From NCBI RefSeq assembly GCF_030316605.1, contig NZ_CP127039.1, positions 1,612,001 to 1,676,000 on the forward strand: DNA of 64,000 bases, in the 5' to 3' direction. The position numbers and the translations under genes were made by a program. The stretch comes from Spiroplasma ixodetis Y32. GTDB taxonomy: Bacteria > Bacillota_I > Bacilli_A > Mycoplasmatales > VBWQ01. Below, one piece after another: positions 30,896 to 40,705 of this stretch (its first letter is position 1; each line of letters starts with the position of its first letter). A model generated the notes under the pieces. It worked only from the letters and a program-made list of their open reading frames with translations. It was not told the DNA's origin and did no database searches.

Positions 30896-31036
30896 ATGGA
30901 TAAAGAAAAATTAATTATTTGACTAAATAAACAAATTAGTATTTGTTTATGTGATTCATCAAAAGAAGCTGGTAAACTGACTGCTTATTATAAAGTAATT
31001 GAATTTATAGAAAATGGTGAATTTGATAATGACTAA
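30896..31036 (+). CDS. MNKEKLI-family small protein, 46 aa
   Basis: Begins MDKEKLIIWLNKQI and ends VIEFIENGEFDND, the closest match to the shared start and end motifs of the family. Starts after GAAAGGTAAAC. Confidence 0.6.
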
Positions 31037-31217
31037 TAATGAGTATGATTGACTATGATATTGTGATAGTTATGGTTGTAAAAATAATAACAGTAAACAA
31101 AAAATATATGTTTGTTCAATTAAAAAAGATACAAAATTAGGATTATGTAAAACTCATTTTAATAATTATAGAAATATCGCAATTGATTATATTATTGATA
31201 AAAAGGAAGTAAAATAA
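31029..31217 (+). CDS. Cys-rich small protein, 62 aa
   Basis: Overlaps the previous stop (ATGACTAA). Cys/His arrangement WYCDSYGCKN...VCSI...LCKTHF looks like a zinc-binding module with the spacing C-x5-C-x12-C-x10-C-x2-H. Possibly nucleic-acid binding. Unknown function. Confidence 0.55.
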
Positions 31218-31363
31218 TGAAATGTTGCGAATGTTTTAGAAGAGCTTCAACTAAATTAACTAATCGTATTATAAAAAATGATAAAGATAAAGATAATGAT
31301 TTAACATTTGAAATTTATTATTGTTCCAAACATTGAGTACAAGAAATAAAGGAAGTGAAATAA
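31217..31363 (+). CDS. Cys-rich small protein, 48 aa
   Basis: Coupled to the previous gene through TAATG. KCCECFRRA at the N-terminus and YYCSKHW near the C-terminus form a likely CxxC...CxxH metal site. Unknown function. Confidence 0.55.
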
Positions 31364-31620
31364 TGAAAAATATTAGACTGGAATGATTTAATAATGAAGA
31401 AAGTCCTAAAATTATCAAATGCCCTACTATTAGTTTATTAAAAGATAAAGAAGACATAGTATGTTATTTATTATCATTAAATTTATATCCAAAGTTTCAA
31501 CCAAAATTAACACATTATAGTTATATTTTAGAAAATAATCAAACTGGATATTTGATTATTTGTGGTAATAATCACGAAACAATTGGACATATGAAATTTA
31601 AATTTATAAAAGGAGAATAG
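31363..31620 (+). CDS. Phage-element protein, 85 aa
   Basis: Coupled through TAATG. Mixed alpha/beta: the KYPNV/LYPKF-like region and the strand GYLIICGNNHETIG resemble the gene at the same place in element 2 (42,574: AILVGDNFNYQGW). Always directly upstream of the conserved membrane protein. Unknown function. Confidence 0.5.
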
Positions 31621-31625
31621 AAAAA

Positions 31626-32465
31626 ATGCCAAATACAGAAAATTCACAATCAAATTATACTTTATTAAAATTAATAAGAACTGGAATATCACCTTTAATG
31701 GCAATGATTGGTACAAGTGCTTATTATGGACAATTAATAGGTAATCCAGTATTAGGCAGTATAAATGCTTTATTATTTTCAAAAAAATTAGGAATTGATA
31801 TTTGAAATATAAATCAAATGCCTAGCGCTAAAACTAAATTACTTAATAGTTCTAAAAAAATATTATTAGGTTTAGGAACCATAGGTTTAGTTAATTATGC
31901 AAAATTTACTAATGCTGATATTAATCCTAATCCAACAAAAAGTCCAACAACGACTACAACAGTAGACCCATTTCCAGATTTATTATTCAGTACAAATAAT
32001 AACAGTATTGATAATCATTTAATGGATTGAGATACATTTATTAGTCTTAATTCATATGGTATTGCTAATTTAATTGCTGGAATTACTGAAATAATTCCAA
32101 GTAAATTTGAAACAATTAGAAAAATAGCAAATATGGCTACTGGTGGTTGTTTAATATCAAGTGGTGTTGCTATGGGCATTAATAATGATTTTACTAATGC
32201 TTATGCTATTCCGACAATAGTAGCAGGAGCAAGTGAAATTATCCATAATTTATTACCAATGGAAATTAATCATGTTAATACTGAAATGCAAGAAACACCA
32301 TTTACAAATGAACATGCTAATTTAATTAATAATACTGAGCAAGAATATGAAAGACAAAGACAAACTTATGGTTCAAATGATAGTATTGATAGTTTAACTA
32401 GTGATGTTTTATATGAAAGAAGACCAGTATATGCTTCAACTACTGTACCAATAAATAGAATATAA
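31626..32465 (+). CDS. Conserved phage-element membrane protein, 279 aa
   Basis: Starts after AAGGAGAATAG. Hydrophobic segments near residues 15-50 (SPLMAMIGTSAYYGQLIGNP), 70-90 (ILLGLGTIGLVNY), 140-160 (GIANLIAGITEIIP) and 170-205 (MATGGCLISSGVAMGI, AIPTIVAGASEII), separated by a Thr-rich linker (PTTTTTVDPFP). A close paralogue is at 42,818. It is the last early gene of element 1. Spiroplasmas have no wall, so it could be a virion or release-related membrane protein, but I do not recognise it. Confidence 0.6.
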
Positions 32466-32488
32466 AAATGCCTTTAGTAGGCATTTTT
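32464..32488. terminator. Terminator between convergent phage operons
   Basis: AAAAATGCC / GGCATTTTT stem, T-rich on both strands. Confidence 0.85.
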
Positions 32489-32489
32489 A

Positions 32490-32696
32490 TTAATAAATAC
32501 TTTTAACTTCTGTTTGTTTATTAATAGAATTTAATTTACTTTGTAATTTATTAATTTTATTTTGTTTTTTAATTTCTTTTTTATTAGGGTCTGTTAAAGA
32601 TTTACCAAATGCAACTAATGCTTTTCCTAATTTAATTAAAACATAACCTCCATTAATACATAAATTAGCCACTATAATTATTGTTGTAGTATCCAT
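32490..32696 (-). CDS. Small membrane protein with basic tail, 68 aa
   Basis: ATG 32,696 after AAAGGTGGTGAT. N-terminal hydrophobic helix (TTIIIVANLCINGGYVLI), then a Lys-rich coiled-coil tail (KKEIKKQNKINKLQSKLNSI). The gene at 43,792 in element 2 has the same plan. Last gene of the structural operon; the layout would suit a holin-like or virion membrane protein, which is inference. Confidence 0.55.
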   Translation of the reverse strand: MDTTTIIIVANLCINGGYVLIKLGKALVAFGKSLTDPNKKEIKKQNKINKLQSKLNSINKQTEVKSIY

Positions 32697-32713
32697 ATTA
32701 AATCACCACCTTT

Positions 32714-32836
32714 CTAAAATATTTGATTAATTTTTAATACAATTTTTACAATAATAAATATGACTAATCCAGCGACTGCAGAAGATAATAAAACTCCAAT
32801 TAAACCTAATATAATTTTTATAATTTTAAAAAACAT
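32714..32836 (-). CDS. Single-helix membrane peptide, 40 aa
   Basis: MFFKIIKIILGLIGVLLSS... one long hydrophobic segment with a basic start and end. Its ATG is 4 nt past the stop of the fibre gene. Holin-sized, but no specific motif. Confidence 0.5.
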   Translation of the reverse strand: MFFKIIKIILGLIGVLLSSAVAGLVIFIIVKIVLKINQIF

Positions 32837-32840
32837 AATA

Positions 32841-34363
32841 TTATTCCTGTAATTCTTCTAATTTTCATACATTACCTTTTAAATTACCTTTTCCAGTATA
32901 AATAGTAATCCATTTTGCATGTTGAACTGATAAAATTACTATATTAGCACTATCATTAAAGGTTTGTATTTGTACACCAGCAATTTTTTTATCAGTTATA
33001 ATAAATTCTTGAATAGTATAAACTGGATTATATATACTTCAAGAATAATAAACTCTATAATGTTTATTTTCTTGAAAATCATAAGTAATTTGTCAATTAT
33101 CTCATTTATTTTTTTCTCTTGTTCCTACTTCTTTTCAATTTGAACTACTTGGACTTGGTTGTGGTTGTTTTTCTAATATTTCATTAATTGCTTGTAATAA
33201 TTTTTTATTTTGAGTTTTTAATATTTTATATTCATTATTTTCTAATAAATCCTTACAAAGTAATGAATTTTCTTCATCATTTAGTAAAATTTCATTTGTT
33301 TCAGTATTATATTTAAAATAATCATTTGAAAATTTTTTGTCTTTTATTTTTTCTTTTAACTCATTAATAGCACCAACAACTGTTTTATTAGTAGTTTCTA
33401 AACTAGGAATTTCTTGACTAACAGCATTTAATGCAAAAGCAATAGGAAACTTTTCTTCTGTATCTTCTAATTTTTTATCTACTTCTTCTTTTTTATAATA
33501 ATCTGATAAATCTGCACTTCCACCAGTAGCACTAATTTTATTATTTTCATCAATAGTTATATTAGTACCAGCAATTAATTTATCTTGTTTTTTATCAACA
33601 TATTCTTTATTTGTAGCATCTGTTAAAAAAGTAGGTGTTCCAACATCAATAAGTCTTTTACCATTAGCATCAATACCTTTATCATCTTTTGGTTTAATAA
33701 AATTAGTATTATCTTTATCAACTTCTCATAATGAATCAATATTACTATCAACATGAATTTTTAATTTAGGTATAGTATCACTAACATCATCTATTTTTAT
33801 ACCAGTACCTTCAATTAAACCCATTTTTTGTAAAAATGTTTTATTTCCAGAATCTCAAGTTATAACTCTAGTATCACTTTCATCAAAAATATTTGGTGTA
33901 TTAAAATCATTATTATTACATGAAATATGATTATTAAGTGCTTTTCTTGGAGTATGTAAATTTGCTTGTTGTAATAAATTATATACTTCCATTAATACAT
34001 AATCTGGCTCTGATGGTGGACTAATACTACTTGATAAACCATTTTACCACTAATAGATACAGAACTTCTTATAAATGACATGCCATCAGTTAAATAATGT
34101 AAGGTCATTCTTGCTGTTGCTCTTTTAACTAAAGTTTGTTGAGTTTCATTAAGGTTTTTAAATCCCGTTAATTCAATTTGATTACCTGTGATAGTATTAA
34201 TTCTTTCACTTGCAATAGCAATTGCCATTCCGGTTAAATCAGTTTTATTTTCATCACTTGTAGTTTGGTCTTCATCAGGAACAAACTTATAAAAAGTTTT
34301 TAAATCATCTTTTGTAATATAATTTAAATTTACATTTCAATCAATATTATTTTTGTTTTCCAT
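32841..34363 (-). pseudogene. Phage connector-like domain joined to a tail-fibre protein, one frameshift
   Basis: Two parts. Residues ~1-150: ITKDDLKTFYKFVPDED, AIAIASERINTITGNQ, LNETQQTLVKRATARMTLHYL, the helical pattern of head-tail connector proteins. The rest is fibre-like: DATNKEYVDKKQDKLIAGTN and NITIDENNKISATGG, then TTNKTVVGAINELKEKI, both recurring motifs of phage tail fibres and spikes, and a C-terminal beta-rich tip with many aromatic residues. One T is missing near 34,042 (GGTTTATC for GGTTTTATC). Whether the two parts are one protein depends on that base and on an exact start for the second part. Confidence 0.65.
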
Positions 34364-35129
34364 AATTTTTAAACCTTTCATATCCATGTACTGCTTGTGA
34401 TTTATTAACTACACCAATAACAGATTTATATTTTTTTTGTTGAGTAACTTTTTTATTAATATTTTTAGAATTTCTACGTGATAAATATTCTTTATCTTCT
34501 TTATCTAATCCACCATGATAATATTGTCTTATAAGTACTGAATTAGCCCCAGTACCATAAGCACCAGTCGCTTTACACATATCAATTCACATTTCTTTTG
34601 ATATCATAAAATAATCATATGATTTACTTAAATTTGTTCTATATGTTAATGTAGCAATACCATAAGTACTAAATTGTTGTTGTATTACTGGAGTTCATAT
34701 ACCACCCGCTAATGCAGAACTTGAAAGATTTACATAAACTCCAATAATAGAATCATAATCTTGCTCAGTTAAAGAATTCATAATAATTTCTTTACCTTTA
34801 TCCATTAATGACTTACTGTTTAAATATTGTTTTTGAATATTTTGTAATTTAGCAATATTATTATTAGTAATATGTGTCATGATTTTTTTATGAGTTACTG
34901 GTAAATTAGTAAGTGTTTGAAGATTTTTATTAAAAGTATTTAATTCATCTTGTAACTTTCCTTTTCCTAAAGTTTTAGAGAAAATTCTAGTTTTCAATAT
35001 TCCTGCTGGATTTTTTACAAAACTATTAAATAAAGTATTATTTTTTTTAAATTTTTCTATTAATTCAGCAGTTTGAATATCACTAACAGCAGTTTCTAAT
35101 ATTATTCTTAAAAGTAATATAATAGGCAT
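34347..35129 (-). CDS. Phage structural-operon protein, 260 aa
   Basis: Lies between capsid and connector/fibre genes and overlaps the latter by 17 nt. N-terminal ~110 residues are helical with Lys/Asn/Thr; the centre has a Gly/Ser stretch (NLSSSALAGGIWTP); then a beta-like region and ISKEMWIDMCKATGAYGTGANSVLIRQYYHG, reminiscent of KTSC-type domains (weak). Basic C-terminus. Possibly a minor capsid protein. Not firmly identified. Confidence 0.5.
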
Positions 35130-35134
35130 TTAAA

Positions 35135-36325
35135 TTACTTCTTTGTAAAAGTTACTTGTAAAGAACCATCATATAAAGTTTTACCTTCAACATTAGCACT
35201 TGTTGCTGTTAAATCTGAAAAATTAGCATTACCTTTAACATAATTAGGATTTTTAGCCATAACTGCTTTTTCTACTTCATCTGCTGTTGGAGTATCACCA
35301 GCCATAGTTATTTTTTCTAAATTAGTAAATTCAATTGCTGTTGCAATATCAATACTTGAAGTAACTGTAAATCCTTTAACTAAATCTGGACGTAATGCTT
35401 TACCTTCTGAAACTAAAAACTTATGAAAATTATTAACATTACCATTACTTTGTAAAACAAAAGTATTATCTTGACCACTATTAAATGGAAATGCTAATGC
35501 TTCTTTATGAACTAATACAGCATCACATCCTAAAAAATTAAATGATTCTTGTTTATCAATAACTCCAGCAGGATAATTTCTACCTAATCATGGACATTCT
35601 ATAATTTTAATACCACCAATTTCTACAATTTTACCATCTTTTAATGCTTGACTAGCACTATCACTACCTAATGTAGTTGTTGATAATAATACTAATGGTT
35701 TAAAAAAACTAGATACTCATAATACATAATCTTCTTCATCTGTACCAATATATTCATCATTAATTCTTGCTTTTAATGTTGCTAATGTATTTGATATTTT
35801 TAATCATAAAAGCATACGATAATCATCTATTTTTGGTGTACTTGGTAATGCAATATTAATAATGCCATTATCTTTTGCTGTTTTAACTGCTAATGATAAT
35901 AATTTTGCAACTAAATATATTTCTACTGATTTTGCTTTTGCATCAATTCAACTAGATGCTAAACTATCTGATACTAGAACATTACCATCTTCATATCTTG
36001 CACCTAATCTTTTTAAATCAAGTGTTTCTTCTTCAAAATTAATTTCTTTTTTCTTATCTAAAAGAATTTGAATTGTATTCATTGCTGTTTGATTATTAGC
36101 ACCAGCACCTGATGTATAATCTTCAGTAATATTTCTTTTAGTAATATTATAAATAGCAATACCAGCATCTAATTGTTCTCTATTTTCTATTGTAGCATTA
36201 ATTAATGCAACTCTTTTTGATAATAAAACTTTTAAATTTTTAAGATATTTAACTGATAAATCTAATTTACCCGTTGGATTACTAGGGTCATTAATTGTTG
36301 TTGATTGTGTTGTAATAATTGCCAT
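35135..36325 (-). CDS. Phage major capsid protein, 396 aa
   Basis: Identified by size, position (after a small scaffold-like gene, before the connector) and composition: acidic, no Cys-rich or membrane parts, helical N-terminal third (LDLSVKYLKNLKVLLSKRVALINATIENR), then DYTSGAGANN and alternating strands such as VEIGGIKIIECPWLGRN and DAVLVHKEALAFPF, which is how HK97-fold capsids name the 'P-domain' and the late-strand region. ATG 36,325 after AAAGGAG. The strongest structural gene of element 1. Confidence 0.65.
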
Positions 36326-36340
36326 TTTTATTCTCCTTTA

Positions 36341-36493
36341 TTAAATTATTTTTTTTAATTTCATTAATAATTCAATTAATAAATCTTCTACTTGTAATTT
36401 TTTTAAATTATTATCATTAATACTGATTAATGATTTTCTTAATAAATCAATTTGACTAAGTAAGTCATGCATATCATGCATACTATAATCCAT
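36341..36493 (-). CDS. Small helical protein, 50 aa
   Basis: MDYSMHDMHDLLSQIDLLRKSLI... amphipathic helices with a Lys-rich end. Located between the scaffold-like remnant and the capsid gene. No ribosome binding site stands out except AGGT. Confidence 0.5.
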   Translation of the reverse strand: MDYSMHDMHDLLSQIDLLRKSLISINDNNLKKLQVEDLLIELLMKLKKII

Positions 36494-36497
36494 ATTT

Positions 36498-36649
36498 TTA
36501 ACCTACCATTTCTATTTTTCTAGTATCTACTTCATCATTTTTTTCTTCTTTAAATTTATCTTTAACATCTAAAGAATTACTAATATTTGTATCTTTTTTA
36601 TTATTAAATAAATGTGGAAAATCTTTATTTAAATTAGATAATTCTTCAT
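36498..36649 (-). pseudogene. C-terminal end of a scaffold-like phage protein
   Basis: The frame enters from element B sequence at 36,650 and ends 5 bp before the next gene's start codon. Remaining 50 codons (HEELSNLNKDFPHLFNNKKD...EEKNDEVDTRKIEMVG) are very hydrophilic. Position before the capsid suggests scaffold; the 5' part has been lost. Confidence 0.45.
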
Positions 36650-36676
36650 GGCATAAGTTAGTTAAGTTTACTCCTA
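36650..36676 (+). repeat. Isolated left end of element B (27 bp)
   Basis: GGCATAAGTTAGTTAAGTTT plus CTCCTA, identical to the start of element B, immediately followed by the right end of an inverted full copy. Confidence 0.85.
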
Positions 36677-38063
36677 GGCATTGGTTAGATAAGTTTACTT
36701 TATTGTCTTCAAATCTGTACAAATTGGTTTGGAGACATTTTTAATCGTAAAATCATTCTATCATTATTTCATCAGTTAATAAATTTTCTTAATGCTTCTG
36801 TGAAATGTTTAATGCTATTAAACTTGTTACCAAACATAATTTTAAAATCTCTTTTGATTCAGCGATTTAAAACATTCACTTACTTGGTTGCCTTTAAATC
36901 CTGATAAACTTTTTGAATGAATTAAAGTTTTACTTTTATTAAAACTATTTGTAACTATTTTACTCTAGTATTACCTGAACCTAAATCAGACTGGATAAAT
37001 GTTGGAAATATTTTATGTTCTTTACGACTTGCCTTTGTTACTTGATTAAGAACATTTAAAATGGTTATTGCATTTTCACTTTTATTAATTTTTCAACCAA
37101 CTATAGCATTACTATTCATATCTGTAGCAATTTCTAATAATAATTTAGTTTTTTTATTATTAATAATTAATTCTTTAAATCAAGTACCATCGATGCCAAC
37201 TTTTTCAAGATAAGTATTACTGGTAAAATTACGTTTTAATAAATCTTGGAAATTTGATTTTAAGGAATTAGATTTCGCTCTACGCTGTTTTTTGGGTTTG
37301 GTTAATAGTTTGTGATATTATTATCTTCTAATAACCTCATAATGCTGTTTTTACTGCATTTAAGATTGGTGTTGTTTTTCTTTAATTCTAATCTCACCTT
37401 TTCTAAACTAGTAATTTTAATTATTTTATCTTTGTTGCTAATAACAACAATTTTATTTAATTCTTTTAATAACTCATTATCAATTTTTGTTTGATATTTC
37501 TTTTTACCGTTTTTTATTCATTTATAATATGCAACTTTACTGATAGGTAACAAACTAATTATGTCATTAATTCCATAATTTTTATTTCTATATTTATCAA
37601 CTATTAAAAAACATTTACTTTTCAATAATTTACTATTTAAAATATTTTGATTGTTTTTTAATTCTTTATCACAGAATTGTTTTTGTCTTAAAAATTCATT
37701 TTTTATTTTTTCTTTTAGTAGTGACTTTTTGAGTTTTTTATTTTCAAGTTTTAAATTTTTATCTTTGATATTCACTTTATCTATTTGATGATTTGTTTGA
37801 AAAGTATGAATAGTAATTAATTTATTATTTTTTTGATATTTTTTTACTCAATTATAAATTAATGATCTGGTTGATAATTGATATTTGGTTTTAATATCAA
37901 TGGTTTTTAATTTTTTAATCACTACATATTCATTTAAAACATCTAGTTTAATTTTTCTTGTATAAACTTTATATTTCATCTTTACTCCTTAACTATTAAT
38001 TATTTAAACTAATCATACTGTCTAGATTAAAAATTATAGGAGTAAACTTAACTAACTTATGCC
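36677..38063 (-). mobile_element. IS element B (IS3-like), copy 4
   Basis: Full length, ends GGCATTGG and ...TTATGCC. No 3-bp duplication is evident, and phage DNA differs on the two sides, so flanking DNA was deleted or recombined. Confidence 0.9.
36685..37979 (-). pseudogene. IS3-like transposase with three indels
   Basis: Relative to copy 1: one extra A near 36,870, CT inserted near 36,963, and TG inserted near 37,313; total length is 5 nt greater. Confidence 0.88.
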
Positions 38064-38205
38064 TATTCCAAAAATGAATTATTTAAAAAATAATGAAAAT
38101 TAGACAAAATTACTCTCTTTTACCCTTAAATTTATATTCGACGTATTTTAAAAAATATACATTTAAAAAATAAAATAAAAATTATTCTCAAAGTTATTAT
38201 TAAGG
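38064..38205. other. Short noncoding stretch
   Basis: AT-rich; nothing identifiable apart from the following terminator. Confidence 0.4.
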
Positions 38206-38236
38206 AAAAAGACAAGAAATAATCTTGTCTTTTTTT
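38206..38236. terminator. Terminator upstream of phage element 2
   Basis: AAAAAGACAAGA / TCTTGTCTTTTTTT stem. Confidence 0.88.
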
Positions 38237-38239
38237 GTA

Positions 38240-38530
38240 ATTGTAAAATTTTAAAATTTTTAATAACTCTCTTTAATACTACTATCAACACGTGTTAAGG
38301 AACTAAAACAGTGAACTACAACACAGTTGTTAAAAATAGTAGCTAGCATGGGACTTGCATGAATAAATAATAAGTGGATGATGCCTAATAAAATATACTA
38401 ACCAGTAATGGTAATTCTTGGGGTGGGAACGAATTGGAAACTAGTATATATAGACCCGTGGGGGAACATACTATTATTCTTAATTTAACCAACCTTGCCA
38501 CTTTCAAGTGAGCAAGTGTTGGTTTTATTT
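38240..38530 (+). ncRNA. Candidate structured RNA ending in its own terminator
   Basis: No ORF. Helix CTACTATCAAC (38,279-38,289) pairs with GTTG plus ATAGTAG (38,326-38,342); AATTC/GAATT (38,413-38,435); TAGTAT/ATACTA (38,442-38,473) enclosing GACCCGTGGGGGAAC; the block ends in a 17-bp stem AACCAAC-CTTGC-CACTT / AAGTG-GCAAG-GTTGGTT (38,487-38,525) followed by T runs. G-rich loops (TTGGGGTGGGAAC) stand out in AT-rich DNA. It does not look like tmRNA, RNase P or a known riboswitch to me. 5' end unknown. Confidence 0.5.
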
Positions 38531-38540
38531 TTTATTTTTT
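38487..38540 (+). terminator. Strong terminator of the candidate RNA
   Basis: Three stacked perfect helices (7, 5 and 5 bp) with one unpaired A on one side, then TTTTATTTTTTATTTTTTTT. Confidence 0.85.
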
Positions 38541-38602
38541 TTGAAAAATTTTTTGGGCGAGAAAATAAATTTCAAATTTTTAAAAAAAATTGAGCGGTGC
38601 CG

Positions 38603-38793
38603 GTTCAATTAAAATATTAATTTGCTAAACGCAAATTAAATAAATATTGAATCGAATGCCTCGATTTCTTTTTAAAATTTCACAATTTATTTTTGAGCCC
38701 AGAATTTCTGGAATGAATAATACTAATAGTAGTATTATTAATAATCTAAAAATCAAATTATATGTTCTTTATGCTAGAAGCAACAGAACATAT
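38603..38793 (+). repeat. Series of four hairpins before phage element 2 genes
   Basis: TTAATTTGC/GCAAATTAA within a longer GGTTCAAT/ATTGAATC pairing (38,602-38,653); CCAGAA-T-TTCTGG (38,699-38,711); AATAATACTA/TAGTATTATT (38,716-38,739); ATATGTTCT/AGAACATAT (38,760-38,793), the last one 15 bp before the first start codon. They could be a replication origin, repressor sites or mRNA leader structure. Confidence 0.6.
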
Positions 38794-38808
38794 TAGGAAA
38801 GGATTATT

Positions 38809-39469
38809 ATGCAAATAGAATTTAAAAAAGAACAAATTATTAAAGATAAGCCACAATCTATTCTTATTGATTATGTTGAATATAAATTATCACTTCCAAA
38901 ATGAATGATTAAAAATAATTCTTTTATTGTTGATAACAGTTACACATATTGAGTTTTTAATTTAGAAAATATTAAAAGAGAATTAAGTGGTAATGAATTA
39001 ATAAAATTATTAGAACCATATATTAAAGACCAAAAAATAACTGTTAATAAACCAACGGCTCCAAAAGAATATTATCTTAATGATATAAAACTTGAACCAC
39101 TAACATTTTATGAACAGCATAATAGTTGATTTATGGGTGAAATAACTGATAACAAAACTAAAATTACTAATCCTTGTTTTAAATATAACATTACGTGAGA
39201 AGAAAACAGAAAAGGTTTTAAAATAAATAATCCATATAAACATGATGATTTACCAATTAATTATATAGTTACTTCCTATAAGGAAAATTCAACTCATAAT
39301 GAAAAAGTATTTTTGTTGAACATGTAAACAAAATAAATTAGATTATTTATTCTTTAATACTGATGATATAAAAACAAAAAAATGTTTTTTAAGAGATAAA
39401 AATAATAAATCAATTTGTTATGACTGTATTTTAAATGTTAGGTTAAGTAGGAGGTATAAATATGAATAA
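38809..39469 (+). pseudogene. Protein with C-terminal zinc ribbon, one frameshift
   Basis: ATG after AGGAAAGG. About 166 residues of mixed alpha/beta sequence (LSLPKWMIKNNSFIVDNSYTYW), then an extra T in the run near 39,309 breaks the frame just before CWTCKQ...KCFL...ICYDC, a four-Cys zinc-ribbon pattern. The rejoined protein is about 219 aa and its stop overlaps the next ATG. Possibly DNA-binding. Not recognised. Confidence 0.55.
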
Positions 39470-39586
39470 AGAAAAACCATTTTCTTATAAAGTGCAAGAA
39501 ATTATTAATGAATATAATAAAAAACGTAGTAAAGAAATAACAGAAGAACATTTAAATAATATAAAAAAATTAAGAGAATATTTTAA

Positions 39587-40527
39587 GGCTTTTCTCCCTT
39601 TATGTACTATTTTTAAATTTTATCACATAAATGCTGAGAAAAGCCTATCTACGGACTTCTCCCCACATTTTTAAATGAAACATAGCATTACAGTTTCAAA
39701 AGTAGGTATCTTGTTGAATTTATATGCAGCTTCTTTGGCATATAAATGAACATGATGTTTTGCAACTTTGATATGTGTTTTAAATGTTCTTCGTATATGT
39801 TTTCATACTGATTCAATTTGATTGGTATTTACGCCAATTTTTGAAACATAACCATCTTGATGGTTAACTGTTTTGTGATTAGGGAAAAGTGATTTGAAAT
39901 CACGATATCCTTTTCAAGAATCAGTATGTACATCACACTTTGAAGAAATATGGTTTCTTGCAAACTGCAAAAGATTTTTACTTTTTGCGTTTTTGATTAC
40001 TTTCACAATTAAATTATTGGTTGTTTTTTCATAAATCCCAACAATTAATGTTTTATTTATCAAAGATCTTCCTTGTTTTTTAAAACCCATATGTAAAAGA
40101 TACATTTCATCCATTTGCACTATGCCCTCAACAATAAATTGATGTTCTTGTTTGGCAATACGATTTCTGATTTCATGACCCATTCTTCAATCAGTTTTCA
40201 AAGTCACACCCAATTCTTTTGCAACATCAGTTGATGTAATTCCATGTTTGGTGTTTATTCATCTAAAGATGAGATAAAATCAAAATCTCAAAGGTGTTTG
40301 TGACTTGTAAAAAATGGTGCCATGAAGAATACTAAATGTTTGATGACATTTCAAACATCTTATTCTTCTTAAATTAGAAGTATTCAAACTTGTTCAAGAA
40401 CACATGATACATTTGTTTTTCTTCAAACTTGCTATATATTTTAAACAATCCTGTTCTGTTTGAAAAGCATTGTTGAACTCATTCAATTTCATTGTTTCCT
40501 CCACAAGTACATGTGGGGAGAAGTCCG
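39587..40527 (-). mobile_element. IS element A (IS1595-like), copy 8
   Basis: Perfect TATTTTAA duplication on both sides; 941 bp. Confidence 0.95.
39671..40492 (-). CDS. IS1595-like transposase, 273 aa, in frame
   Basis: Full-length with two substitutions against the majority: Ser to Leu in MYLLHMG next to the first catalytic acid region, and Ala to Asp in TDWRMG. Zinc ribbon and DDE residues otherwise kept. Confidence 0.88.
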
Positions 40528-40705
40528 TATTTTAAAAAAGAAATTATTAATGAATATAAAGAGAAATTAATTGATTATTTAAATTTTTGTATTGAAACTG
40601 ATAATAAAAGATTAAAAATGGAACATTATAATGAAAATTGAATAAAAGGTTCAATAGAACAGGTAGAAATCATAATAAATGTAATTAAAAGTGAAGTTTT
40701 TGATA

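Larger units (their letters stand above)
28389..36649. mobile_element. Phage-like element 1 (early genes +, structural genes -)
   Basis: Twelve tightly packed plus-strand genes followed by the membrane protein at 31,626, and convergent minus-strand structural genes from 36,649 down to 32,490, meeting at the terminator at 32,464. Exonuclease, RecT, capsid, connector/fibre are recognisable. Terminase, portal and integrase are not seen; the structural end is cut by element B sequence at 36,650. Confidence 0.7.

Noticed and set aside
34347-35129. Firm assignment of a KTSC domain
   Set aside because: Only the SKEMW...GTGANSVLIRQYYHG stretch is suggestive; not enough to name the protein.
35862-36071. 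Plus-strand frame inside the capsid gene
   Set aside because: Antisense shadow of the intact 396-codon capsid gene.
38240-38530. tmRNA, RNase P RNA or group I/II intron
   Set aside because: I cannot find the tmRNA end pairing or tag frame, the RNase P core motifs, or intron core elements in this block.
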